Source of the DNA: Chitinophaga terrae (ex Kim and Jung 2007)
Lineage (GTDB): Bacteria; Bacteroidota; Bacteroidia; Chitinophagales; Chitinophagaceae
DNA length: 64,000 nucleotides
NCBI RefSeq assembly: GCF_900107795.1
Contig: NZ_FNRL01000010.1
Coordinates: forward strand, 1-64,000
Reading direction: 5' to 3'
The notes below the pieces were generated by a model. It saw nothing but the letters and a program-made list of their open reading frames with translations. It was not told the DNA's origin and searched no databases. This document shows positions 34,569-43,654 of the stretch, one piece after another (the first letter of the stretch is position 1; every line of letters starts with the position of its first letter). The position numbers and the translations under genes were made by a program.

Positions 34569-37094
34569 TTAATCAATAGCTGCTTTTAACGCACTTCCTA
34601 TCACCCCTCCGAAACCAACCCTAACGCCTACACGCGTAGGCGCCTGGCTCTGATAGCCGGCTACCACATCTACCCTCGCCACTTTAAAGATATTCTCCAG
34701 CCCCGCAAAAGCCTCGATATAGTTATTCCGCTGATTTACATAGAACGCATTTGAACCGATCACCAGGTTCCATTTCAGCTTATTCAGCAACGGTATCTTA
34801 TTCGTCAGCAACCCATTGAAGTGGTGTTCCAAGTTTGCCATTGCATAGAACGAAGCCGTGGTACTGTACTGGTAATACGGCGCCAGCTGGAAACTGTTCA
34901 GGTATCTGTCATTATAAAAAGTCCTGTTCCCGTTAAAGTGCTGGTAATCCGGCAACTGCACATTCTTATCGTTCAAAAATCCGCCAGCCGATACCTGGTA
35001 CCTGAATTCGCCAAACAGCTTGAAGTTCATATTGTCGTATACGGCAACCTTCCATTTATCATAATCCACTACGCTGTTAGCGATATTCGGTATCCCCTTG
35101 ATATACTGAACAGTGAAAGTCGGGTATTTGGATCCGATGGAAATTTTCCGATCAGGAAATTCCACAAACTGTTGACCTGGCTGGAAACTGAATCCTATAC
35201 TCGCCACAAAAGCCTTATGCCTGGTGAATGGGATATTACTCAACTCTTCAGGATGATTCGGGGTAAACGACTTTTTGTCGTTCTTAAACAGCACGAAATC
35301 CGTTGTATTCTCCAGCGGCATCCTGTCTTCATACAACAGGGACACAGCCAGCCGGCTATTATTCTGGAAGGTCCGGCCATAGGCCAGGTTACCGAACCAG
35401 TTCTCATATAACTTCATGTAGTTCTCTTTGAAAACAAGAGTGTATAATTCATTCATTAAGTTACCTATGGGGTTGGCCGGGTTGATCTGCATAATGCGTT
35501 TTCCGCCTGCTATACTCCAGGTATCCCTTCCGATTTTATTCGCCACTTTCGATCGTTTGCCGAAATCGATCCGGGTAAACGCGTTCAGATGCGTATTGCT
35601 TAAGCCATAACGGATATTTGGCCGGATCACCAGGCTGGTTTCGTCGCTTGTGTTAAAGTAAAGCGTCGGTTCCAGCGCTAAAGCCAGGCCCTCCACCGTG
35701 TTATATTTCAGGGCTTTGACAAGGCCTTTTATGTTCAACGAATTAAAGAGCACGGCGCTGTCGCGGGAGAAGTAATATTTCCGGCTCACATCACTCCATA
35801 ATATATTCGCGACCGTTATCTTCTTCTGGGCATGCTGCAGGGAGTCGATATGCCGGGGCGACAAAGCCGCTTTTTTATTTGCCTGGGCTGCGCTGTCTTT
35901 TTCGTGGAAGTCCTTTACTTCCAAAGGTTCCAGCGGCACCGGCCTGATACTGTCCCAATAACCGTGAGGCTGTTTGTTATAAGATGAATCGTATTTGATC
36001 AGTACATTATCGAAGAATTTAGGACCTAATTTAGGGTCCAGGTTATAATGGCTGTAGACGTTCACGAAGTTGCCTGCCATAGCAAAACCGAATTTATCCA
36101 GGGCAATATGGAGTACCTGGTCTTTGGTTCTCCATACTTCGGGCGTCACCTCTACATGCGTTTGACGGATATTAAGGGTATCGATGATCTCCAGTTGGTA
36201 GTCGCCGGTCAGCAGCAGGTCCACGCTATAGATCCTCCAATCGCCGTCTGTTATGAAAATAGACCCGCTGAACAGGGGCTCATGCTTTCGTTTGGGGATC
36301 ACCTGGATCTTGTTCACTGTTTTACCATCATCTATAAAAGTTCCTTCCAGTTTGTATTTATAAAAGCTTAGCGCATTTTCTGCGATGGGAGAAATATATC
36401 CGCGGGGCCCCATTTGCGTAATAACGGCAGATACGTTGTTATCATAAAAGCTGATGATCGCCGGAAAATCGAGTCCCAGTCCTCCCCCGCTTACCCGGCT
36501 GGAAATTACATCCAGCTTGATCTTATCCGGTTGCCGGCAATATACTTTGGTAAGGGATTCGGAAAGGAACACCACTCCTTTGCCTGTGCTGTCGACCCCC
36601 ACATCTTTCTTATCTACCTTCTTGCCCAGGAACTTTTCAGGAACGTTGCGGACCCCAATACTCCCTTTTATATAGGAAGTACAGGAGTATTCGTATACCT
36701 GTTCCTGGTAGAATTTCCTTTTTTTAATTGCCTCCCGGATAATAGCATATGCAGGATCTTCTCCTCCGGCCTTCACCACTATTTCTTTGATCTGCATTTG
36801 CAGCGGTTCCAGGCGGAAATTCAACTGCTGTTCAGCTGCTGTTACCGCTACTTTTACCTCAGTTTTTTTATAACCGATATACTGGCAGACAACTGTATAG
36901 TTGCCATTGGGCAACTCAAGCTGGTATTGCCCTGCCGCATTGGAAGTTGTTCCGGTAGTAGTTCCTTTAATAAATATGGAAGCAAAAGGGAGGGGTTGAT
37001 TGTTATTATCTGTAACTGTCCCTTTTACCAGGGCAGCCTGACAATACAACGAACATAATACAACAAACAGGGTGGTAGATAGAAATTTTGTCAT
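34569..37094 (-). CDS. DUF5686 outer-membrane protein with carboxypeptidase-regulatory-like domain
   Basis: 841 residues. Signal peptide (to about residue 20, LYCQA), CarboxypepD_reg-like domain (about 22-105; VKGTVTDNNNQPLPFASIFIKG), then the DUF5686 body with EDPAYAIIREAIKKRKFYQEQ at about 112-132 and many amphipathic strands up to the C-terminus (VGFGGVIGSALKAAID), consistent with an outer-membrane barrel. The family is widespread in Bacteroidota, and its role is not settled. No partner gene is adjacent. It is convergent with the microprotein gene. Confidence 0.85.
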   Translation of the reverse strand: MTKFLSTTLFVVLCSLYCQAALVKGTVTDNNNQPLPFASIFIKGTTTGTTSNAAGQYQLELPNGNYTVVCQYIGYKKTEVKVAVTAAEQQLNFRLEPLQMQIKEIVVKAGGEDPAYAIIREAIKKRKFYQEQVYEYSCTSYIKGSIGVRNVPEKFLGKKVDKKDVGVDSTGKGVVFLSESLTKVYCRQPDKIKLDVISSRVSGGGLGLDFPAIISFYDNNVSAVITQMGPRGYISPIAENALSFYKYKLEGTFIDDGKTVNKIQVIPKRKHEPLFSGSIFITDGDWRIYSVDLLLTGDYQLEIIDTLNIRQTHVEVTPEVWRTKDQVLHIALDKFGFAMAGNFVNVYSHYNLDPKLGPKFFDNVLIKYDSSYNKQPHGYWDSIRPVPLEPLEVKDFHEKDSAAQANKKAALSPRHIDSLQHAQKKITVANILWSDVSRKYYFSRDSAVLFNSLNIKGLVKALKYNTVEGLALALEPTLYFNTSDETSLVIRPNIRYGLSNTHLNAFTRIDFGKRSKVANKIGRDTWSIAGGKRIMQINPANPIGNLMNELYTLVFKENYMKLYENWFGNLAYGRTFQNNSRLAVSLLYEDRMPLENTTDFVLFKNDKKSFTPNHPEELSNIPFTRHKAFVASIGFSFQPGQQFVEFPDRKISIGSKYPTFTVQYIKGIPNIANSVVDYDKWKVAVYDNMNFKLFGEFRYQVSAGGFLNDKNVQLPDYQHFNGNRTFYNDRYLNSFQLAPYYQYSTTASFYAMANLEHHFNGLLTNKIPLLNKLKWNLVIGSNAFYVNQRNNYIEAFAGLENIFKVARVDVVAGYQSQAPTRVGVRVGFGGVIGSALKAAID

Positions 37095-37177
37095 ATCCCC
37101 AAATCTAAGGGCTTAATTCCTGCGGCGAATAGATGCAAAATTGGTTTAGGAGAATTTTAACAGCCAAGATAAGAAGT

Positions 37178-37537
37178 CTAGGCTACTTTCCGGGGCGCTC
37201 TCAGGTAGGCGGCGGTCAATGATGCAAACCCCGCTACCAGTCCGCCGATCAGCGAACTTACTACTCCTATCAGCGGCGCGCTACGCACTTTCAGGATCAT
37301 TTCACTCATCCTGTTTGCCAGGATATGATCATTCCGTACATCCATGTAAAACGCCAGCGCCAACCACAGTAAAAAGATCGCTATAAAAGCGCTGCTGAAT
37401 GCCTTACCCGGCGTTAACGGTATCAGTATCGTAACCAGGAAGGCAACCAGGGCGGTACTCCACCAAGGCATCACCATGCCGGCAACATACGCCAGTATCA
37501 AAATAAGCAGGAAGTGAGCGAAGGTCTTCGTTTTCAT
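37178..37537 (-). CDS. Small inner-membrane protein, function unknown
   Basis: 119 residues with four hydrophobic segments (about 7-24, 25-42, 44-66 and 88-112). A short loop (YMDVRNDHILANRMSEM) links helices three and four. No known motif; family not recognised, though Bacteroidota genomes have many such four-helix proteins. It lies between element B and the DUF5686 gene, 83 bp upstream of the latter on the same strand. Confidence 0.7.
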   Translation of the reverse strand: MKTKTFAHFLLILILAYVAGMVMPWWSTALVAFLVTILIPLTPGKAFSSAFIAIFLLWLALAFYMDVRNDHILANRMSEMILKVRSAPLIGVVSSLIGGLVAGFASLTAAYLRAPRKVA

Positions 37538-37556
37538 ATCCGGAAGTTAAACAATT

Positions 37557-37860
37557 TCACGAATTTTTCACGCAAAGGCGCAAAGGAGGCAAAGAACGCA
37601 AAGGATTTTTTTTTCACGCAAAGGCGCAAAGAAGCAAAGCCCGCAAAGGATTTTTGGTAAGGGGAGTAAGGGGGCAAAGGAATTTGACCGAAGCGAGTTT
37701 TAAGAAAAGCAAAGGGAGTGAAGAATGTGTTATATAACAATCTTCACTCCCTTTGCTTTTCTTATTTCCCTTAAAAAAATCCTTTGCGAGCTTTGCTCCT
37801 TTGCTTCTTTGCGTGAAAAAATCCTTTGCGGGCTTTGCTTCTTTGCGCCTTTGCGTGAAC
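37557..37860. repeat. Palindromic intergenic element B (304 bp)
   Basis: Same family as the element at 32612-32847, but reversed: its 45-nt one-sided segment (37656-37700) is the reverse complement of the 46-nt segment at 32745-32790, with about four differences. The inner palindrome has perfect 24-bp arms (37701-37724 and 37741-37764) around TGTTATATAACA (37728-37739). Each outer arm here holds two tandem copies of the roughly 45-bp GCAAAG-rich unit, against one in element A. It ends 2 bp before the metZ stop codon. Open frames inside are repeat artefacts. Confidence 0.9.
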
Positions 37861-37862
37861 CT

Positions 37863-39053
37863 TTAAGCGCTGTGGTCCAGGGCCTGGAGTATGTCTTCCA
37901 GGATGTCGTTCACGTTTTCGAGACCAACGGAGATACGGATCAGTCCTGGGGTGATGCCTACCTTTAGTCGTTCTTCTTCGGTCAGTTTGGCGTGGGTAGT
38001 GCTGGCCGGGTGCGAAGCGATGCTGCGGCTGTCGCCCAGGTTGGCGGTTAATGAGAGGAGTTCCAGCGAATCCAGGAACCTTACTCCCTGTTGCAATCCG
38101 CCTTTCAGTTCAAAGCAAACCAGTCCGCCGCCGCCCGACATCTGTTTGGTTGCAACAGCGTATTGGGGATGGCTGGGCAGGAAGGGATAGCGAACGAAAG
38201 AGAGGTGACGGTTACCTTCCAGGGCGGTAGCGAGTTTCAGCGCGCTTCCGCTATGTCTTTCCATTCTTACATGCAGGGTTTCCAGGCTTTTACTGAGCAC
38301 CCATGCGTTGAATGGGGATAATGCCGGACCTGTACTCCTGCAGAAGGCATGGATTTCTTTGATCAATTCTTTTTTACCCACTACTACGCCGCCGAGTACA
38401 CGACCCTGGCCATCTATCCATTTGGTAGCGGAAGTGGTTACCAGGTGAGCGCCGAATTCAATAGGGCGTTGCAGTACGGGACTGGCAAAGCAGTTATCAA
38501 CGTTCAGTATCAGGTTATGTTTGTTAGCTATTTCTCCCAACAATGCCAGGTCAATGATTTCGAGGCCCGGATTGGAAGGGGTTTCAACAAAGATCATTTT
38601 AGTATTGGGCTTGATCAAAGCCTCTATACCATTGGGATCATTGATATCGAAGTAAGTAGCTTCTATGCCGTATTTAGGCAGGAACTTGGAAATAACGGTA
38701 TGTGTAGATCCAAAAATAGAGCTGGCAGACAACAGGTGGTCGCCGGCTTTCATGAGGGCCATGAAGCTGGCGAAGATAGCGCTCATGCCAGAAGCGGTTG
38801 CATGGCCTGCTTCGGCGCCTTCCAGCGCACACATCTTGCGGATCAATTCATCAACATTCGGGTTGCTGAAACGGCTGTATATATTGAAATCCGTTTCGTC
38901 TGCAAATGTTGCGCGCATTTCTTCCGCGTTATCAAAACAAAAGCTGGAAGTAAGGAACATAGGTGAAGTATGTTCCATTTCGTCCGTCTTCGGCACCTGA
39001 ATTCTGACCGCATTGGTTTCAGGGGAATATTTTCTGTTGCTTTCTTTGCTCAT
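37863..39053 (-). CDS. metZ: O-acyl-homoserine sulfhydrylase (MetZ-type, PLP enzyme)
   Basis: 396 residues, cytoplasmic. The fold is that of Cys/Met-metabolism PLP enzymes: ATASGMSAI, FVETPSNPGLEIID, VDNCFASPVLQ with Asp186, and the PLP-lysine motif SATKWIDGQGR with Lys211. The DGQGR form is typical of MetZ O-succinylhomoserine sulfhydrylases. It makes homocysteine from acylated homoserine and sulfide. Because a homoserine acyltransferase of the MetX family is encoded close by, the real acyl donor may be O-acetyl- or O-succinylhomoserine. It lies 21 bp behind the OsmC gene and is co-transcribed with it. Confidence 0.92.
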   Translation of the reverse strand: MSKESNRKYSPETNAVRIQVPKTDEMEHTSPMFLTSSFCFDNAEEMRATFADETDFNIYSRFSNPNVDELIRKMCALEGAEAGHATASGMSAIFASFMALMKAGDHLLSASSIFGSTHTVISKFLPKYGIEATYFDINDPNGIEALIKPNTKMIFVETPSNPGLEIIDLALLGEIANKHNLILNVDNCFASPVLQRPIEFGAHLVTTSATKWIDGQGRVLGGVVVGKKELIKEIHAFCRSTGPALSPFNAWVLSKSLETLHVRMERHSGSALKLATALEGNRHLSFVRYPFLPSHPQYAVATKQMSGGGGLVCFELKGGLQQGVRFLDSLELLSLTANLGDSRSIASHPASTTHAKLTEEERLKVGITPGLIRISVGLENVNDILEDILQALDHSA

Positions 39054-39074
39054 TGGATATGGTAATTAAAGCTG

Positions 39075-39494
39075 TTAGGCATTCAATTTCACTTCCCAGG
39101 TCAGTTTGGTATTACCCTGACGCAGGGTTTCTGCTACTGAACAGTACTTGTTCATAGAGAGTTCTACGGCACGTGCAGCTTTATCCGCATCTACGTTACC
39201 AGAGATATGAAAAACAATGTGCGCAGTTTCCCAGAGAGAAGGTTCTTTACCCTTTTCTCTTTCGGCTTCGATCTCGATTCTAAAATCTGTTACTTCCTGC
39301 CTTTGTTTTTTCAGGATCATTAATACATCGATGGCGGAACAGCCTCCCAATCCCATTATCACCATTTGCATAGGCCTTACACCATTGTTCTTACCGCCGT
39401 TTTCCAGAGATGAGTCCATCAATACTTTGTGGCCGCCTTCATCTACTGCTTCCATATTAAATCCGTCGTCTACTCTTTGTAATGCTATCTTCAT
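39075..39494 (-). CDS. OsmC family protein
   Basis: 139 residues, cytoplasmic. OsmC/Ohr fold with two conserved cysteines, in GLGGCSAIDV (about residue 52) and NKYCSVAETL (about residue 118), the pair that reduces organic hydroperoxides in this family. The second phrase and the short length fit the OsmC-like branch (YhfA type) and not Ohr itself. It is the first gene of a unit with metZ, 21 bp apart, which ties it to sulfur metabolism, perhaps as a protector of thiol or persulfide intermediates (inference). A -7 promoter element is 23 bp upstream. Confidence 0.92.
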   Translation of the reverse strand: MKIALQRVDDGFNMEAVDEGGHKVLMDSSLENGGKNNGVRPMQMVIMGLGGCSAIDVLMILKKQRQEVTDFRIEIEAEREKGKEPSLWETAHIVFHISGNVDADKAARAVELSMNKYCSVAETLRQGNTKLTWEVKLNA

Positions 39495-39516
39495 GATTTT
39501 TTGAGTTTCTGAAAAA

Positions 39517-39524
39517 CAAAGATA
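39517..39524 (-). promoter_or_regulatory. -7 element of the osmC-metZ unit
   Basis: TATCTTTG on the minus strand, a full TAnnTTTG match 23 bp before the OsmC gene start, giving a leader of about 15 nt. Confidence 0.45.
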
Positions 39525-39593
39525 ATTTAAAAGAAGACCAATTTCTAATTAATAGCCATGGATACCTGTAAATCAATATTTCATGCCCGGTAG

Positions 39594-40658
39594 ATGAATT
39601 TTAATTCTGATATTGTAGTTTTGCGCAAATTTAACATAGCATTGTCGGCAAAGGTATTTCACAGTAAAGAAGCATTTCGGTTAGAGTCCGGAGAGGTATT
39701 ACCATCATTACAGATAGCGTATCATACGTACGGCTCCATGAACGAGGATGGCAGCAATGTAGTATGGGTATGCCATGCCCTGACGGCTAACAGCGATGTT
39801 GCCGATTGGTGGACAGGCCTGATCGGACATGGCAAAGTGATAGACCCTGCCCGGCATTTCATTGTTTGCGCCAACGTACTTGGCTCCTGCTATGGAACCA
39901 GCGGTCCGCAAACCATTAACCCGGCAACCGGCGAACCCTGGTACAGGACCTTTCCTACCATTACCATCCGGGACATTGTACAGGCGCATGAACTGTTACG
40001 CCGGCACTTGCAGATCCAACGCATTCATTTGCTGATAGGCGGCTCTATGGGCGGCTACCAGGTACTGGAATGGGCATTGATAGCGCCCGAGGTAATTGAA
40101 CGCCTGTTCCTCTTATGTACAGGCGCCGCAGAAAGCGCCTGGGGCATTGCCATCCATACCGCGCAACGCCTGGCCATCGAAGCAGATGAAACCTGGCAAA
40201 ACCCCGCTCCCGATGCCGGAAGCAAAGGTTTGAAAGCTGCAAGGGCCATAGGCATGCTCACCTACCGGAATTACCGGACCTTCGTACAGGCCCAGACCGA
40301 CCCGGATAAAGAGAAGACAGATAACTTCAGGGCTTCTTCCTATATCAACTACCAGGGCGAGAAACTCGTAAAACGGTTTAATGCACAATCGTACTGGTTG
40401 TTGACCAAAGCAATGGACAGTCACAACATTGCCCGGGGCCGACATGAAAAGATTACCACTACCCTTTCCCATATCAAACAACCCGCTTTACTGATAGGTA
40501 TCAGCAGCGATATTCTTTGCCCGCCGGAAGAACAACAGTTCATGGCCACCTTCCTTCCCAACGCGACCTACCACGAGATCGACTCGAGCTATGGACACGA
40601 TGGTTTCCTGATAGAATTCGAGAAGATCGGGCAGATATTGAAGTCGTGGGATCATTAA
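39594..40658 (+). CDS. metX: Homoserine O-acyltransferase, MetX family
   Basis: 354 residues from the ATG at 39594. It acylates homoserine, the first committed step to methionine. Alpha/beta-hydrolase fold: nucleophile Ser151 in GGSMGGYQV, Asp306 in SSDILCPP, His335 in YGHDGFL, plus VCANVLGSCYGTSGP, a MetX hallmark. The start is uncertain: a -7 promoter element (39616-39624) lies inside the first codons, and family similarity seems to begin at AKVFHSKEAF, so a TTG at 39642 (338 residues) may be the true start. It is divergent from osmC-metZ. No SAM riboswitch was recognised in the 99-bp gap. Confidence 0.93.
   Translation: MNFNSDIVVLRKFNIALSAKVFHSKEAFRLESGEVLPSLQIAYHTYGSMNEDGSNVVWVCHALTANSDVADWWTGLIGHGKVIDPARHFIVCANVLGSCYGTSGPQTINPATGEPWYRTFPTITIRDIVQAHELLRRHLQIQRIHLLIGGSMGGYQVLEWALIAPEVIERLFLLCTGAAESAWGIAIHTAQRLAIEADETWQNPAPDAGSKGLKAARAIGMLTYRNYRTFVQAQTDPDKEKTDNFRASSYINYQGEKLVKRFNAQSYWLLTKAMDSHNIARGRHEKITTTLSHIKQPALLIGISSDILCPPEEQQFMATFLPNATYHEIDSSYGHDGFLIEFEKIGQILKSWDH
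39616..39624 (+). promoter_or_regulatory. -7 element overlapping the annotated metX start
   Basis: TAGTTTTGC is a full TAnnTTTG match at codons 8-10 of the longest metX frame. If used, the transcript would start near 39630, which would require translation from TTG 39642 with a very short leader. Confidence 0.35.
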
Positions 40659-40755
40659 AAATATAACGCAAATGTTTTTCAACAGTGAGTTCAGATATCG
40701 GAAAAACTAGTTATATTTAGTTAGAACCGAAATCTAAACCCAAACTCCACTGTGT

Positions 40756-43638
40756 ATGAAAAACAAGCTCTTTAAACGAGGTTTAGGCGTTGTGTTGTTT
40801 TTATTATGCGCCTGCAGCATAACATTCGCACAAACCAATGTAACCCTCTCCGGCGCCATACGTGACAAAAGCTCGGGAAATGCCATGGCAGGCGTAACTG
40901 TAGCAATCAAGGGAGGAAGGGCAGGAACTGTTTCGAATAACAACGGAAGTTTCCAGCTAAAAACGGTGCAAACATTCCCGTTGACCCTTGTTTTTTCCTA
41001 TGTTGGTTACAAAACGGAAGAAAGAACCCTCTCCTCAGCTTCCACAGATCTGCAAATTGAACTAACCCCAACCGAAGTACTGGGCCAGGAAGTAGTTGTT
41101 GCCGCCAGCCGTATCCAGGAAAGTATCCTACAATCGCCTGTTTCTATCGAAAAACTAGACAGCCGGGCCCTTAAAGCATCTCCGGCTCCCTCTTTCTATG
41201 ATGCGCTGGGCAACCTGAAAGGCGTGGAAATGAGCGCTCAAAGCCTGACCTTTAAATCTGTCAACACCCGCGGGTTTAACAGCAACGGTAATACCCGTGT
41301 ACTCCAGTTGAACGACGGTATGGACAACCAGGCCCCCGGCCTTAACTTCTCCGTAGGCAACATGGTTGGTATCCCCGAACTGGACCTGGATAACGTAGAG
41401 TTGCTGCCAGGCGCCGCATCCGCCCTCTATGGCCCCAACGCCCTCAATGGCATTGTACTGATGAACAGCAAAAATCCTTTCCAATACCAGGGACTAAGCG
41501 CACAGGTTAAAACCGGTATACTGAACGATAACGGCCGTACAACCGCTACCACGGGCTTTTACGATGTATCTGTCAGGTATGCCCAGGCTTTTAATAACAG
41601 GTTTGCATTCAAGCTCAATATCGGTTACCTGCAGGCTAAGGACTGGCAGGCCTACGATCACCGCGATCAGAGCCTCGCCAATGGCCATACCCTGGCCGAC
41701 GGCACCAGGGCTAATAACGAGGGATATAATGGGGTGAATATATATGGAGATGAGAACTCTGCAAACATCTACAGCTCCCTGGCCCTCCAGGCAGCCAACC
41801 CCGCTTCGGCACTCAGCCAGCAGCTGCAGGCGGTAGCCGCCAAGCTGAATAACCTCGTCACGCCAGCGCAGATCCTCGGGGCTGCCATTCCAAATATGGA
41901 CGTAACCAGGACAGGCTATAATGAAGCGGACGTAGTGGATTACAATACAAAGAACCTGAAACTGAATGGAGCGCTCCATTATAAAATAAAGGAAGACCTG
42001 GAAGCGCTCATCCAGGGAAGCTACGGTTACGGTACTACGGTATATACAGGGGCCGACAGGTATTCGCTCCGGAATTTTAACATGGGGCAGTATAAAGCGG
42101 AGATCAAAAGCCCTGACTTCTATGTTCGTTTATATACGACCCAGGAGAGATCGGGCGACAGCTATGCAGGCGGAACGCTGGCAGCCGGCATCAACGAGGC
42201 ATGGAAGCCTAGCAGAACGCAATGGTTCCCGGAATATTTCAGCACCTATGCCGGGTTGGCGATCCTGGATTTTGCCAACACTTACGGCGCCGCGCTTCAA
42301 AGCGGCAAAACCCCTGATGAAGCCATGGCAGCAGCCAAAGCGAAGCTGGATGCGAGCCGTGGCGGTTACACATCGGCCGCCCGCGCCAAAGCTGAAACAG
42401 GCAGGTTGTTGCCCGGCACCCCTGAATTTGATGCAGCGGCAGAAAAGGTAAAGAACAAAGCCATACCGGGAGACGCTTCCGGCGTTGGCGCCAAGTTCAC
42501 GGATAAAACTAACCTGTACCAGGCCGAGTTTATGTATAACTTCCATAAACTGATCCACTTTGCCGAAATATTAGTTGGCGGTAACTACCGCCGGTATGCG
42601 CTTAACTCTGAAAAGACGCTTTTTGCGGTAGATGACAACGGCAACGAATTCCGGATCAACGAATACGGAGGATATTTACAGGTAATGAAGAAAGTAGCGG
42701 ATGAGCATCTGAAACTGACAGGATCTATCCGTTACGACAAGAACATGAACTTCAAGGGACAGTTCAGCCCCCGTTTATCGGCCGTTTATACCTTCCTGAA
42801 TACGCATAATATCCGCATTTCTTACCAAACTGGTTTCAGGATCCCGCATAACCAGGACCAGTACATCGACCTCGTAACGCCCCAGGCCCATCTGCTGGGC
42901 GGTTTGCCGTTCCTGCGTGAACGTTATGGCCTGAATAACGGGCCTGTATATACGTTGCAGTCGTACCTGGCCGGCCATCCGGAGCAATATACTTTCAGGG
43001 AATTCCTGCCTGAACGGATACAGGCCTACGAGATCGGTTACAAGGCTCTGATTGCCCAGCGATTGCTGATAGATGCGTATATCTATAAAAATGATTTCAA
43101 AAATATGAATGGTACGCAGGTACTGGTAAAACCAACCGCCGATCCGTCAAATCCTGACATCTACTCTATCCCTGTCAGTGCAACGGAAACCGTTAAATCC
43201 TGGGGTTGGGCGCTGGGCGTCGATTACAGCCTGCCTGCCAACTTTACTGCCGGGGGCAACATCTCGTATAACGAGTTGAGTAACGCCAGCAGCCTGGGTT
43301 CTTTCCTGGCGATGTACAATACGCCAAAAGTGCGTTACAGCCTGAATTTCGGAAATAGGAACATTGCGAATTCCAATTTTGCGTTCAACATATTATGGAA
43401 ATGGCAGCAGTCATTCATCTGGCAGTCGTCGTTTGTGGGGCCAAAAGTAAACGCGCTTGCCCTGAGCGAGATCCCTGCATTCGGAACGCTCGACGCTATG
43501 GTAAGCAAATTCTTTCCTAAGGCAAAAACTACTGTAAAATTAGGAGGGGTGAATATCCTGAACAAGAAAGTAATACAGTCCTGGGGCAACCCTACCATGG
43601 GTTCCCAATGGTATATATCCCTGGGCTACAACTTATAA
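40756..43638 (+). CDS. TonB-dependent receptor with carboxypeptidase-regulatory-like domain
   Basis: 960 residues. Signal peptide (ending SITFAQ near residue 25), CarboxypepD_reg-like domain (about 28-110; LSGAIRDKSSGNAMAGVTVAI), plug (about 120-235; SVNTRGFNSNGNTRVLQLND, and PGAASALYGPNALNGIVLM), then a 22-strand-type barrel with long loops and a C-terminal aromatic signature (QWYISLGYNL). It is an outer-membrane importer driven by TonB. No SusD or lipoprotein partner follows; the gene stands alone between metX and a strong terminator. Substrate unknown. Confidence 0.93.
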   Translation: MKNKLFKRGLGVVLFLLCACSITFAQTNVTLSGAIRDKSSGNAMAGVTVAIKGGRAGTVSNNNGSFQLKTVQTFPLTLVFSYVGYKTEERTLSSASTDLQIELTPTEVLGQEVVVAASRIQESILQSPVSIEKLDSRALKASPAPSFYDALGNLKGVEMSAQSLTFKSVNTRGFNSNGNTRVLQLNDGMDNQAPGLNFSVGNMVGIPELDLDNVELLPGAASALYGPNALNGIVLMNSKNPFQYQGLSAQVKTGILNDNGRTTATTGFYDVSVRYAQAFNNRFAFKLNIGYLQAKDWQAYDHRDQSLANGHTLADGTRANNEGYNGVNIYGDENSANIYSSLALQAANPASALSQQLQAVAAKLNNLVTPAQILGAAIPNMDVTRTGYNEADVVDYNTKNLKLNGALHYKIKEDLEALIQGSYGYGTTVYTGADRYSLRNFNMGQYKAEIKSPDFYVRLYTTQERSGDSYAGGTLAAGINEAWKPSRTQWFPEYFSTYAGLAILDFANTYGAALQSGKTPDEAMAAAKAKLDASRGGYTSAARAKAETGRLLPGTPEFDAAAEKVKNKAIPGDASGVGAKFTDKTNLYQAEFMYNFHKLIHFAEILVGGNYRRYALNSEKTLFAVDDNGNEFRINEYGGYLQVMKKVADEHLKLTGSIRYDKNMNFKGQFSPRLSAVYTFLNTHNIRISYQTGFRIPHNQDQYIDLVTPQAHLLGGLPFLRERYGLNNGPVYTLQSYLAGHPEQYTFREFLPERIQAYEIGYKALIAQRLLIDAYIYKNDFKNMNGTQVLVKPTADPSNPDIYSIPVSATETVKSWGWALGVDYSLPANFTAGGNISYNELSNASSLGSFLAMYNTPKVRYSLNFGNRNIANSNFAFNILWKWQQSFIWQSSFVGPKVNALALSEIPAFGTLDAMVSKFFPKAKTTVKLGGVNILNKKVIQSWGNPTMGSQWYISLGYNL

Positions 43639-43654
43639 CAACGGGTTCGTAAGA

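Noticed and set aside
32848-37537. Composite transposon bounded by elements A and B
   Set aside because: No transposase or integrase lies inside and the cargo is housekeeping-like (trhO); inverted repeats alone do not support it.
37534-37967. ORFs of 68 and 80 codons on both strands over element B
   Set aside because: Both are generated by the palindromic repeat and run into real genes; the similar peptide in element A comes from the same repeat.
39495-39593. SAM riboswitch upstream of metX
   Set aside because: The gap is only 99 bp, AT-rich, and shows no SAM-I or SAM-II type core that I can recognise.
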